Of a stretch of DNA of 64,000 bases, positions 52,668-60,173 are shown in pieces; position 1 is the first letter of the stretch, and every line of letters starts with the position of its first letter. Location: positions 176,529-240,528 of the forward strand of contig JAKSIC010000002.1 in assembly GCA_024399015.1 (NCBI GenBank), in the 5' to 3' direction. The notes beneath the pieces are model-generated. The model did no database searches and had not been told where the DNA came from. It saw nothing but the letters and a program-made list of their open reading frames with translations. Both the position numbers and the translations under genes were made by a program. Origin of the DNA: Fibrobacter sp. Lineage in GTDB: Bacteria > Fibrobacterota > Fibrobacteria > Fibrobacterales > Fibrobacteraceae.

Positions 52668-52865
52668 AAGGATCCTCCGCGGATTTGTAAAAAAAAAGAA
52701 ACAATTCCGCAGGATAATTTATAATATTTCGTTCAATTGCGTATATGTTTTTTTAGGCCCGCCCCCAATAAGCGTGCAAAAAAGATATTTTTGCATCGCA
52801 GCTTTGGTACCACGCAAACACTTATCCAGCAGAGCTATAATTGCCTTGACCTTGCAAGCAAGCGT
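52668..52865. other. 198-bp gap between surface protein and lipoprotein genes
   Basis: No gene. It holds the upstream region of the surface protein gene (an AAGGAT ribosome site at its start) and, at 52799-52842, the left members of the two short repeats that flank the lipoprotein gene. Confidence 0.4.
52799..52842. repeat. left flanking repeats of the lipoprotein gene
   Basis: CAGCTTTGGTACCACGCAAA (52799-52818) recurs as a direct near-copy at 53950-53969. AGCAGAGCTATAATT (52828-52842) has an inverted copy, 14 of 15 bases, at 53797-53811. Confidence 0.5.
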
Positions 52866-53750
52866 CTAAAAGAGGTCGTCCCACTGAGACCAAGCGTAGT
52901 AGTAGGAGTCGTCCTTAGCGCGCATCACGGTGAAGTCGCCGCCGTAGATACGGACGATGTCTTCTTCACCGGTGAATTCCCAGTAGGTACCCAGGGAGTC
53001 GGAATCGAAGCCAACGAGAGTGAAGTTTTCTTCGATGATGCCCTTGTCATCTTCGTCGCCGAAGTATGCACCAACAGTGTAAATGTCGCCTTCGACGTTG
53101 GTCAGGGTGACGGTAGGAGCGTCAACCTTCTTGACGGGAATTTCTTTGCAGTCATAGAAAGTGCCGTCGTCTGCAGTTGCGCCTTCGTAGATTTCGCAGT
53201 AGGTCAGATACTTGTATGCGTAGGTTGCATCATCCGGTCTGGTTTCGTATCCTTCGAAGGTTGCGCAAAGTTCGTCCAGAACCTTGGTCATGGCGGTGTT
53301 GTTCATGATGTGGTCGAACTTTTCGTTGGTGATGGAGACGATGGTCTTGCCTTCCACGTCGCACTTGGAGAAAGCATCTTCTTCGTTGATCATTTCATCG
53401 CAGACGCTCTGGACAAATTCTTCGCTGCGGCCGAAGGGGAGCTTGATTTCGAGAATAGTTTCGGTAATCTGCTTTTCCTGGAGCTGGTTAACGGTCACTG
53501 CGATGGTACCGAAACCGCTGATGCTTGCGTCCAGGTAGCCGTTGAGACCTGCGTTTTCGGACTTGGTGTCGCAGTAGGTCTTTGTGGAACTCGTCACCTG
53601 GTCAATACGGCTGGTGTAGGCGTAGCTGTCGGAACTTTCAACAGGACCGCGGTCATTGTTGGAGTTTTCTTCGTCATCGGCATCAACGGAACATGCTGTC
53701 ACGGCGAACGTGGCCACAGCGGCAAGAAGCAAAATGTTCTTAATCTTCAT
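52866..53750 (-). CDS. uncharacterised lipoprotein
   Basis: A 294-residue lipoprotein counted from the ATG at 53750, which has a GGGGAG ribosome site upstream; an upstream in-frame start (53765) would lie on that site. The signal is IKNILLLAAVATFAVTACS with Cys20 as the lipidated residue, followed by an acidic Asp/Glu/Asn linker (VDADDEENSNNDRG). The rest is acidic and mixed alpha/beta, with scattered Cys (TYCDTKSEN, CDVEGK, FYDCKEI), but no family I recognise. It has short repeats on both flanks, listed separately. Confidence 0.75.
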   Translation of the reverse strand: MKIKNILLLAAVATFAVTACSVDADDEENSNNDRGPVESSDSYAYTSRIDQVTSSTKTYCDTKSENAGLNGYLDASISGFGTIAVTVNQLQEKQITETILEIKLPFGRSEEFVQSVCDEMINEEDAFSKCDVEGKTIVSITNEKFDHIMNNTAMTKVLDELCATFEGYETRPDDATYAYKYLTYCEIYEGATADDGTFYDCKEIPVKKVDAPTVTLTNVEGDIYTVGAYFGDEDDKGIIEENFTLVGFDSDSLGTYWEFTGEEDIVRIYGGDFTVMRAKDDSYYYAWSQWDDLF

Positions 53751-53796
53751 AGGGCTCCCCTTCAAAAAAGTCTTGCGTATTACGATGCAATAATAT

Positions 53797-53970
53797 AATT
53801 AAAGCTCTGCTAGGCGTAAACGTGCGCTTAGCACATAAAATGCTATTCGCGTAATGCGCCTTCGCTGTATTATTGGCGTTTTCCGACGACCTCGTTTAAA
53901 AATCGGTAGATTGTGAAGAAAAATCGACATTATTTTTACAGTAATTTCACAGCTTTGGCACCACGCAAAA
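53797..53970. repeat. right flanking repeats of the lipoprotein gene
   Basis: AATTAAAGCTCTGCT (53797-53811) is the inverted partner of 52828-52842. CAGCTTTGGCACCACGCAAA (53950-53969) is the direct partner of 52799-52818, with one change. No credible gene lies between here and the brnA-like gene. Confidence 0.5.
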
Positions 53971-53995
53971 CGTAGTGAAAGTTTTGTCAATCTCG

Positions 53996-54211
53996 CTACT
54001 TCCATTCCATTTTAAGTTCGCGTTTATGAACAGCACAATCCGTCAAATATGAATCCATTAAAGTTTGATACGGAATCCCATTCTTTTCCGACAGAGCCTT
54101 AAAATATTCAATTGTTGAAGCATTCAACCGAATGGTAATCTGTTTCTTCAATGCAGAAGCATACGGATTTCGCACACCCTTCATTTTTTCAAAGTCATAC
54201 TCTTTTTTCAT
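53996..54211 (-). CDS. BrnA-like ribbon-helix-helix antitoxin
   Basis: A 71-residue protein counted from the ATG at 54211. It begins MKKEYDFEKMKGVRNPYA and has LKKQITIRLNASTIEYF then KNGIPYQTLMDSYLTDCA, the BrnA/CopG-type antitoxin pattern in which a beta strand binds DNA. In known pairs BrnA neutralises the BrnT ribonuclease and represses the operon. Here the start overlaps the end of a broken brnT-like gene (ATGA), so the antitoxin is an orphan that may still act as a repressor. Confidence 0.85.
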   Translation of the reverse strand: MKKEYDFEKMKGVRNPYASALKKQITIRLNASTIEYFKALSEKNGIPYQTLMDSYLTDCAVHKRELKMEWK

Positions 54212-54377
54212 AATCCATCCTCTTTGCGAGCATTCCAATAATACCGGAACTCCTTTTTTGTCGCTTTTCTTGCACTGATAATTCGATTAACGACAATCTC
54301 GTCCTGAACAATCCGTTCTGTATAAACCACAACCAAAGTTCGTAACTATTTTCATCCCATTCAAATTCTATCTCCAT
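54208..54377 (-). pseudogene. brnT-like toxin, internally deleted and frameshifted
   Basis: The first codons read MEIEFEWDEN, the usual BrnT start. Read in the next frame, the downstream part gives LRTLVVVYTERIVQDEIVVN then RIISARKATKKEFRYYWNA, the C-terminal half of BrnT, ending in a TGA that overlaps the brnA start. The middle of the protein, about 35-40 residues in family members, is gone, and the two halves are out of frame. The continuous frame through the junction yields a 60-residue product that is BrnT-like only at its start. The toxin is therefore very likely dead. Confidence 0.82.
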
Positions 54378-54605
54378 AGAACCTCACAGGATGTAACTAC
54401 AATATAATTATATTTAAAAATAAAAACAACATCCCTATTTTCGGGCATACCATATTTTTGTTGAATATTTTCCACAGAAAAAAAATCCTATGGAACGCAT
54501 TTCCTAAATCACAATGACCCAGGTCCTTGTCGAGGGATATACAAAAAAAGGGTGGATTATCCACCCTAACATAATATACTAAGTTCCTATTGAGAAAAGC
54601 AAGAA
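54378..54605. other. 228-bp gap between brnT remnant and thiD
   Basis: AT-rich, no gene. It must hold the promoter of the brnTA unit (an AATATAATTATAT stretch at 54400-54412) and contains the thiD terminator. Confidence 0.4.
54542..54568 (-). terminator. terminator of thiD
   Basis: On the minus strand: AGGGTGG - ataa - TCCACCCT stem followed by TTTTTT, about 38 bases after the thiD stop. Confidence 0.85.
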
Positions 54606-55346
54606 CTACTTCACAAATCCAAGTCTTCCTTCCCCGCTTTGGAGGAACTCATTCATGTAGTCCTTGCCAATCTGGCAGGCTTCCGGCAGCGATTTGCCCA
54701 AGGCAACATTGGCAAGAATTGCAGAACTCAAAACGCATCCTGTACCGTGCTTCCCAACGCCAGGCAAACGAGGGCTGGAGAACTTGTACTCCTTACCTTC
54801 GTGAAGCAAAATGTCCACGGATTCTTCGCCTTCGCAATGGCCACCCTTCTTCAAAATGGAGCAATCCTTCCCCATCTGAATTTCGCCGGCAGCCTGAGCC
54901 TTTTCCAAACCCAGGAATTCATATTCCACGGCATTGGGCGTTACAAGATCAATCATTTTCATCACAGGAAGGAACTCGCTGGCGTCACGCATAAAATGGA
55001 AACCAGCGCTTGCGCTTGCAATGGGATCCCAGATGATAAATGCATCCGGAGACTTAGCCCTAACGAATTCCACAATGCGTCGAAGAATCTTGGCCTTTTC
55101 CACCAGGCCAATCTTCACATACTTAAAAGTATGCTTTTTGAAAAGGGTTTCCAACTGAGCTTCGATGCGTTCCCAAATCACCCAACCCGGGGCAACGAAT
55201 TCATCTTCGTTCTGTTCCGTGAGGGCGGTGCAAACAGCCTGGCCATAAACACCAAAGTGAGCCATGGTCTTGATGTCGGAAATAAACCCGGCGCCAGCGC
55301 TACCATCAAAACCAGCAATCGTCAAAGCATAAATCATATCAGCCAT
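54606..55346 (-). CDS. thiD: hydroxymethylpyrimidine (phosphate) kinase ThiD
   Basis: A 246-residue ribokinase-fold enzyme that phosphorylates HMP and HMP-P in thiamine synthesis. It shows IAGFDGSAGAGFISDIKTM, IIWDPIASASAG, VTPNAVEYEFL and the catalytic GKHGTGCVLSSAILANVALG (anion hole with Asp/Cys-type loop; the usual GTGC is intact). No TPP riboswitch fits in the 21 bases before it. The 3' third is duplicated at 49921-50144. The gene follows the MgtC-like gene closely and ends at a terminator. Confidence 0.9.
   Translation of the reverse strand: MADMIYALTIAGFDGSAGAGFISDIKTMAHFGVYGQAVCTALTEQNEDEFVAPGWVIWERIEAQLETLFKKHTFKYVKIGLVEKAKILRRIVEFVRAKSPDAFIIWDPIASASAGFHFMRDASEFLPVMKMIDLVTPNAVEYEFLGLEKAQAAGEIQMGKDCSILKKGGHCEGEESVDILLHEGKEYKFSSPRLPGVGKHGTGCVLSSAILANVALGKSLPEACQIGKDYMNEFLQSGEGRLGFVK
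54615..54838. repeat. 224-bp direct repeat, right copy (within thiD)
   Basis: Right copy of the duplication, inside intact thiD. Together with the left copy (49921-50144) it bounds a 4.5-kb stretch with accessory genes. Confidence 0.9.
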
Positions 55347-55367
55347 ACTAAACCTGTGGGCTAGAAA

Positions 55368-56639
55368 TTAAACCATATAGAAACCAATCAATACACCCGT
55401 AAAGATACAAATCAAAGCCACCGCCGGAAGGATAGGCCTACGCATGGCCTTTGCCCCAAGGAAATACGCAAGGCAGCCCTTGGTAATGGTGTTAGCCAAG
55501 CTGGCAAACAAAAGGGCGAGAACCAAGGTCCGGTTATCCAGGGAGGACTTCAGAGCCATATCAATCAAGGAGAATGCCACCGCATCCATTTCAGCGGAAC
55601 CGCCCAGGAAGCTGCAGGCGATCAAGGCTCCAGAACCCAGATACACACGGGCCGCGTTAGCCAGGAACATGACCACCGTAAAGATAAAGCCGAACTTGAT
55701 GGCGGGCAGCAAGTGGAACGGGTTGTTGAATTCCGCAGATTTAGCCTTGTGTTCACGACCATCCTTAATCTTCAGGTACAAGGCATAGCCTAAGCCAGGA
55801 ATCACAGGCACCAACAGCGGCACTGCAAGCACGCTGGCCAAGCGGGACATCAGCACAATGCAAATCAAATACAGGCGAATATACATCACCGTCCAGCCAA
55901 GGACAATGCCCAAGGTAAAGTTGTTGGCGTAATCCTCGTTCTCGCGACTGCGGGCCGCAAGGTTCAAGGTCAGGGCCGTACTGCTGGCGAGGCCACCCAG
56001 CAAGCCGGTAAGCCAAATGCCTTTGCCAGGGCCCACAATCTTAATCAGCACATAGCCCACGAAACCGATGCCCGAAATAAAGACAACGAAAAGCCAGATA
56101 GTGTGTGGATTCAAGATTTCAAGACCGGGAGGACCGTAAGCCTGGTTCGGCAAGAACGGAAGCACCAATCCGGAAATCACAGCAAACTTCACCGTAGCCA
56201 AGATATCTTCTCGAGAAAGTTTCTTTGCAAAATCGTGAAGCTGTTGCTTTACCGTGAGAACCCACAGAATCACAATCATGATAACGCAGGATTCCAAAAG
56301 CTTACCGTGCCAGCAAAGACCACCCAGCAGGTAAACCACCACAAGGGCCACGCTAGTCGTAATTCCCATAACCTCAGCATTAACAGACTGAGCTCGTAAA
56401 TGGGACGCCATCAGCAACAAGCCCAAAACCACAAAGCCGGAAACGAAAGGTGCGGTGCCACCCATCAAAGCGGACAAATAAGCCGCCATGGCACCACCCA
56501 AGCCAACAAGAGTAAAAGTACGAACACCAGCCGGATGCCTATCCGACTGATCACAGTAAGTATGCTCGCGCTGCATGCCGATAATCAGGCCAATGCCAAT
56601 GGCTGCAACCAAACGATATAAGACACTGAACTCTATCAT
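55368..56639 (-). CDS. MgtC/SapB-DUF4010 membrane protein
   Basis: A 423-residue membrane protein. The N-terminal 130 residues carry the MgtC/SapB pattern (AIGIGLIIGMQREHT, GVRTFTLVGLGGAMAAYLSAL), and the rest is DUF4010 (LLGGLASSTALTLNLAARSRE). About 11-13 helices are predicted. Family members are linked to magnesium limitation or virulence in other bacteria, but no transport activity is established. It lies upstream of thiD on the same strand with a 21-base gap, so the two may be co-transcribed. Confidence 0.85.
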   Translation of the reverse strand: MIEFSVLYRLVAAIGIGLIIGMQREHTYCDQSDRHPAGVRTFTLVGLGGAMAAYLSALMGGTAPFVSGFVVLGLLLMASHLRAQSVNAEVMGITTSVALVVVYLLGGLCWHGKLLESCVIMIVILWVLTVKQQLHDFAKKLSREDILATVKFAVISGLVLPFLPNQAYGPPGLEILNPHTIWLFVVFISGIGFVGYVLIKIVGPGKGIWLTGLLGGLASSTALTLNLAARSRENEDYANNFTLGIVLGWTVMYIRLYLICIVLMSRLASVLAVPLLVPVIPGLGYALYLKIKDGREHKAKSAEFNNPFHLLPAIKFGFIFTVVMFLANAARVYLGSGALIACSFLGGSAEMDAVAFSLIDMALKSSLDNRTLVLALLFASLANTITKGCLAYFLGAKAMRRPILPAVALICIFTGVLIGFYMV

Positions 56640-56667
56640 GATTTTTAATCTATACTCTTTTTCACAA

Positions 56668-56696
56668 AAAAGAAAAGGGCAGCTTTACGCCACCCT
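56668..56696 (-). terminator. terminator of the thyA-folA-diguanylate cyclase operon
   Basis: On the minus strand: AAGGGTGGC - gtaaa - GCTGCCCTT stem with two wobble pairs, followed by TTCTTTTTT. Confidence 0.7.
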
Positions 56697-56729
56697 TTTT
56701 AAATCACACGAAATCCAGATTGCCGGCTG

Positions 56730-58433
56730 TTACTTTCGAACAAGTTTAGACTTGGATTCCTTTTTCATAGTGTACATGCGTTCGTCGGCGGCACGGTAAA
56801 CATCCTTGGCCTTGCCTTCGCTAAATTCATTACGGAGGGCAACACCGTAGGAAGCTTCCAGTTCCACAGGCAAATCCTTGGAATACTGCTTTGCCAGAGC
56901 ATCCATGCGTTCCTTGACCACATGCATTTCAGTCAGGTGAGATTCGCGGATGATGACCACAAATTCGTCGCCACCCATACGGACCGCGGTACCAATTCCG
57001 GCCACAGAATCCCTAAGCACATCGGCAAAGCGGCAAATTAAGCGGTCGCCATTGGTGTGTCCGTGAGAATCGTTCACCACCTTCAAGCCATTCATGTCAA
57101 TGCTAATGATAGCGTAATTTCCGTCTTCCTGGTCGAGAACATCAAAAATCTGTTCACACTTGGTGCGGTTGAACAGGCCAGTCAAAACATCCTTGTAGGC
57201 CAATTCCGCAAGAACATCCTTTTCCGCCTTGGCGGCAACCGCCTCGAAAGCGTAGACAATGTAGGCAATAATAAGGCAGAGGATAAACAGCAAGGCGCCC
57301 CAGGGAGTCCAGGTCATACTCATAAAATCGTTGCTGAACAAGAACTTGTGCTGCAACTGGAATCGAACCACGTCAAGCATGCCCACGATAAAGAAGATTA
57401 CAATACCCAAGGCAAAAATCTTTTCGGAGGTTCCCATCTTTCTGTTGTAGACCAAGCCCGTTCCCAAGGTATACACCGCAAGGAAGCAAACGAACACATG
57501 GAACACCGTGAGGAAGTGCATCATGAGCGCAATATTCATGAGATGCAAAACCGAGGTGACCACGACAAACAAAATGGAAATCACCGTCACAATCCTTAAG
57601 ACCATCCATTTCTTGGGACTGAGCTTTCCCTTGTGCATATCCTGCAAAAGCAACAGGAAGGGAATGGGAATCATGTAAAGGCAGAGGTACTCCATGAAGC
57701 TTGTGGTGACAAAGTCCAAAGAACAAACCTGGACCACCTTGGAATAGCACATGCTCCACACACCCACCAAAAGGGACAAGGCGCCAATCAAGACAAATCG
57801 GTAGAAGGTCTTGCTGAAAGCATTTGCCACAAGTCCAAAAATGATTCCAAGGAAACCAAGCACCACAAGGAAGATGCCGATGTACAAGGAATAAGCGTGG
57901 CGGGCCATGTAGTCGGTATAGGCCACTTCCGTGGAAAGCATTTCAAATGTGGAGACTCGGTCCACAGGCTGACGGAATCCGCCATAGAAAGTCACGTTCA
58001 AAACTTTTCCGTTAACCGTATAGGGAACCGGCACAGAGAAAACTCCAGAGCCAATATAGCGATGCTGCATCAGGCGGTCATAACCGTACATAAACACAGT
58101 CCAGTCTTCAATCTGGACCCTGACTGCAGCATGGTGGGCTTTGATGCGGAACATGTAAGGCGGGCGGCCCTTAAAGACAAATCTCTTGGAGAAGATGATG
58201 GAGTCCATGTAGCCCAGGGGGCCTTCGGGGAACTTGTAGACATCGATGGACTGGTCTTCGTAGACATGGCCATTCTGGGTCACGGTCCAGCCCTCGTCCA
58301 TTCGCTGGATGTTGTTATCAATACCGCCGGCGCGGAAATGGTCGAACATAAAGACCATCACCATGGCAACACCAACAGCAACCATGGTCCACAGAATATG
58401 TCCGCGTTTAATCTTCTTCAAAAGCTTCAGCAT
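56730..58433 (-). CDS. membrane diguanylate cyclase with 7TM-DISM-like sensor
   Basis: A 567-residue protein. A first helix (about 13-30) is followed by an extracytoplasmic beta-rich domain (about 35-175) and seven further helices (about 180-400), resembling 7TMR-DISM receptors. The GGDEF domain (about 415-560) is intact: LTGLFNRTKCEQIF, SIDMNGLKVVND and RMGGDEFVVIIRE. No inhibitory I-site RxxD is evident five residues before the motif. It should make c-di-GMP in response to an external signal, probably a carbohydrate-like ligand. It starts 3 bases after folA, so it is translated from the same mRNA. Confidence 0.85.
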   Translation of the reverse strand: MLKLLKKIKRGHILWTMVAVGVAMVMVFMFDHFRAGGIDNNIQRMDEGWTVTQNGHVYEDQSIDVYKFPEGPLGYMDSIIFSKRFVFKGRPPYMFRIKAHHAAVRVQIEDWTVFMYGYDRLMQHRYIGSGVFSVPVPYTVNGKVLNVTFYGGFRQPVDRVSTFEMLSTEVAYTDYMARHAYSLYIGIFLVVLGFLGIIFGLVANAFSKTFYRFVLIGALSLLVGVWSMCYSKVVQVCSLDFVTTSFMEYLCLYMIPIPFLLLLQDMHKGKLSPKKWMVLRIVTVISILFVVVTSVLHLMNIALMMHFLTVFHVFVCFLAVYTLGTGLVYNRKMGTSEKIFALGIVIFFIVGMLDVVRFQLQHKFLFSNDFMSMTWTPWGALLFILCLIIAYIVYAFEAVAAKAEKDVLAELAYKDVLTGLFNRTKCEQIFDVLDQEDGNYAIISIDMNGLKVVNDSHGHTNGDRLICRFADVLRDSVAGIGTAVRMGGDEFVVIIRESHLTEMHVVKERMDALAKQYSKDLPVELEASYGVALRNEFSEGKAKDVYRAADERMYTMKKESKSKLVRK

Positions 58434-58436
58434 AGA

Positions 58437-58925
58437 CTACTCTCTTTCCCATACTTGGAAGGCCGTCGGGAAATCGTTCTTTTCGTCGGCGGGAAAAAGT
58501 TCTTCGCTTACCATGCGCCAGCCTTCTCCCCAGTCCGGGAAGAACACGTCGCCATCCACATTGGCAAGGACTTTCGTAACATAAAGTTTTTTCACCAGAG
58601 GCATGGCAATCTTATAAATTGCGGCGCCTCCAATGATAAAGCATTCCGTTTCGCCTGCGGCGGCAGATGCTTCCAGGGCGCTTTCCAGGGAACCGCAAAC
58701 AACGCAACCGGGCGCTTCGAAGGAAGCGTTACGGGTCAGAACATAGTTCACGCGGTTAGGCAACGGGCGTCCGATGTCGTCGTAGTTCTTTCGACCCAGG
58801 ACAATGGAATGACCTGTGGTAATAGCCTTGAAACGCTTGAGATCTGCAGAAAGATGCCAGGGCAAATGGCCGTCGCGACCAATCACATTATTTTCAGAAA
58901 CTGCGACAATAGCGGAAATAAGCAT
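58437..58925 (-). CDS. folA: dihydrofolate reductase
   Basis: A 162-residue NADPH-dependent DHFR. Landmarks are IVAVSENNVIGRDGHLPWHLSADLKRFK, IVLGRKNYDDIG and FIIGGAAIYKIAMPLVKKLYVTKV; the catalytic acid near residue 27-28 appears as the Asp of SADLKRF. It reduces the dihydrofolate made by ThyA, encoded just upstream. A diguanylate cyclase follows with only 3 bases between. Confidence 0.92.
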   Translation of the reverse strand: MLISAIVAVSENNVIGRDGHLPWHLSADLKRFKAITTGHSIVLGRKNYDDIGRPLPNRVNYVLTRNASFEAPGCVVCGSLESALEASAAAGETECFIIGGAAIYKIAMPLVKKLYVTKVLANVDGDVFFPDWGEGWRMVSEELFPADEKNDFPTAFQVWERE

Positions 58926-59025
58926 AGGAAACTATTTATTAATTATGAAGTATGAATTATGAGATTTAATAATCGCGGCGAAGCCGCCTAACTAATTCTC
59001 GTAATTTGTAATTTATAATTCGTAA
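58926..59025. repeat. AT-rich inverted repeat with GCGGCGAAGCCGC hairpin
   Basis: Between thyA and folA. AATTATGAAGTATGAATTATG on one side and TAATTTGTAATTTATAATTC on the other are imperfect inverted repeats surrounding a GCGGC-gaa-GCCGC hairpin. It resembles the other dispersed palindromic insertions in this window. Confidence 0.55.
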
Positions 59026-59838
59026 TTAAACAGCGATGGGAGCCTTGATGGTCGGATAAGGATCGTAGTCCACCAGTTCAAAGTCCTCGAACTTGAATTC
59101 AAACAGGTCCTTTACGTCCGGATTGATCTTCATGGTGGGAAGCTTTCGGGGCGTGCGGGTCAACTGTTCCTTCACCTGTTCAAAGTGGTTGGAGTACAGG
59201 TGGGTGTCGCCCAAGGTGTGGATGAACTCGCCCGGTTCGTAATCGCAGACCTGGGCAAGCATCATGGTCAAAAGCGCATAGGAAGCAATGTTGAACGGAA
59301 CCCCCAGGAAAGTGTCTGCGCTACGCTGGTACAGCTGGCAGGAAAGCTTGCGCTTGCCGGAGGCGCCAACGCCGCCCACGTAGAACTGGAACAGGCAGTG
59401 GCAGGGCGGGAGCGCCATCTTGTCCACTTCGGAAACATTCCAGGCGCACACCAGGTGACGGCGGGAGTCCGGATTATTCTTGAGGCTGTTCACCAAGTTC
59501 TGGATCTGGTCGATGTGGCCACCATCAGGGGTGGGCCAGCTACGCCACTGGTGACCGTAGACCGGGCCCAGTTCGCCGTTTTCATCGGCCCATTCGTCCC
59601 AGATTGTCACCTTGTTATCGTGGAGGTACTTGATGTTGGTGTCGCCCTTCAGGAACCACAGAAGCTCGTGAATAATGGAGCGCAAGTGCAGTTTCTTGGT
59701 AGTCAGGCAGGGAAAGCCCTTGGACAAGTCATAGCGGTACTGGCGGCCAAAAACAGAGCGGGTGCCGGTGCCGGTACGGTCGGAACGGTCCACGCCGTTT
59801 TCCATAATGTCCTTAAGCAAATCCAGATACTGTTGCAT
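59026..59838 (-). CDS. thyA: thymidylate synthase
   Basis: A 270-residue ThyA that makes dTMP from dUMP with methylene-THF. It shows [45 protein letters not shown] and the active-site Cys in [12 protein letters not shown], then [20 protein letters not shown] and [12 protein letters not shown]. All catalytic residues are visible. The ATG overlaps the stop codon of the small upstream gene. Confidence 0.94.
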   Translation of the reverse strand: MQQYLDLLKDIMENGVDRSDRTGTGTRSVFGRQYRYDLSKGFPCLTTKKLHLRSIIHELLWFLKGDTNIKYLHDNKVTIWDEWADENGELGPVYGHQWRSWPTPDGGHIDQIQNLVNSLKNNPDSRRHLVCAWNVSEVDKMALPPCHCLFQFYVGGVGASGKRKLSCQLYQRSADTFLGVPFNIASYALLTMMLAQVCDYEPGEFIHTLGDTHLYSNHFEQVKEQLTRTPRKLPTMKINPDVKDLFEFKFEDFELVDYDPYPTIKAPIAV

Positions 59839-60104
59839 TATGCCTCCTCATCGGCTGCTGCAGATTCTGCAGGGGCAAAGGGGAAAAGTTCTACACGTTT
59901 GTAGGTCTTTGCATTCTCAACTTCCCTTTCTCTAAGAAGGGCGTTAAGAGCACTCAAAATCAAATCCTGAGTATGGCGGGGCACGGGCTTCTTGCCGAGG
60001 CGAGCCTTCTGCACCATCTTGTGATTCAGGTGGGCAGAATCCATTTCAACCACATCATGGTTGGTGGCACCAATTTCAGTCAAAATCTCATCAAGTTTTG
60101 TCAT
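59838..60104 (-). CDS. small putative helix-turn-helix protein coupled to thyA
   Basis: An 88-residue protein that I do not recognise with certainty. Residues about 1-60 look like a small helical DNA-binding region ([20 protein letters not shown], then [20 protein letters not shown], then [13 protein letters not shown]), reminiscent of XRE-type HTH proteins. The C-terminal tail is acidic and Ala-rich ([11 protein letters not shown]). It overlaps thyA by one base and heads the operon, so it could regulate the cluster; that is inference from context. Confidence 0.6.
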   Translation of the reverse strand: MTKLDEILTEIGATNHDVVEMDSAHLNHKMVQKARLGKKPVPRHTQDLILSALNALLREREVENAKTYKRVELFPFAPAESAAADEEA

Positions 60105-60123
60105 ACAAAATAAAGATAAAACA

Positions 60124-60154
60124 AAAAAAGCCCCGGGATAGTTCCCGAGGCTAA
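60124..60154 (-). terminator. terminator of the OmpA/TSP3-like gene
   Basis: On the minus strand: GCCTCGGGAAC - ta - TCCCGGGGC hairpin followed by TTTTTTTG. Confidence 0.85.
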
Positions 60155-60173
60155 ATTTTGGTTGTTTTACCGA

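Noticed and set aside
53799..54005. A 68-codon minus-strand frame between the lipoprotein and brnA genes
   Set aside because: No ribosome site, no motif, and it covers the repeat region. It looks like chance.
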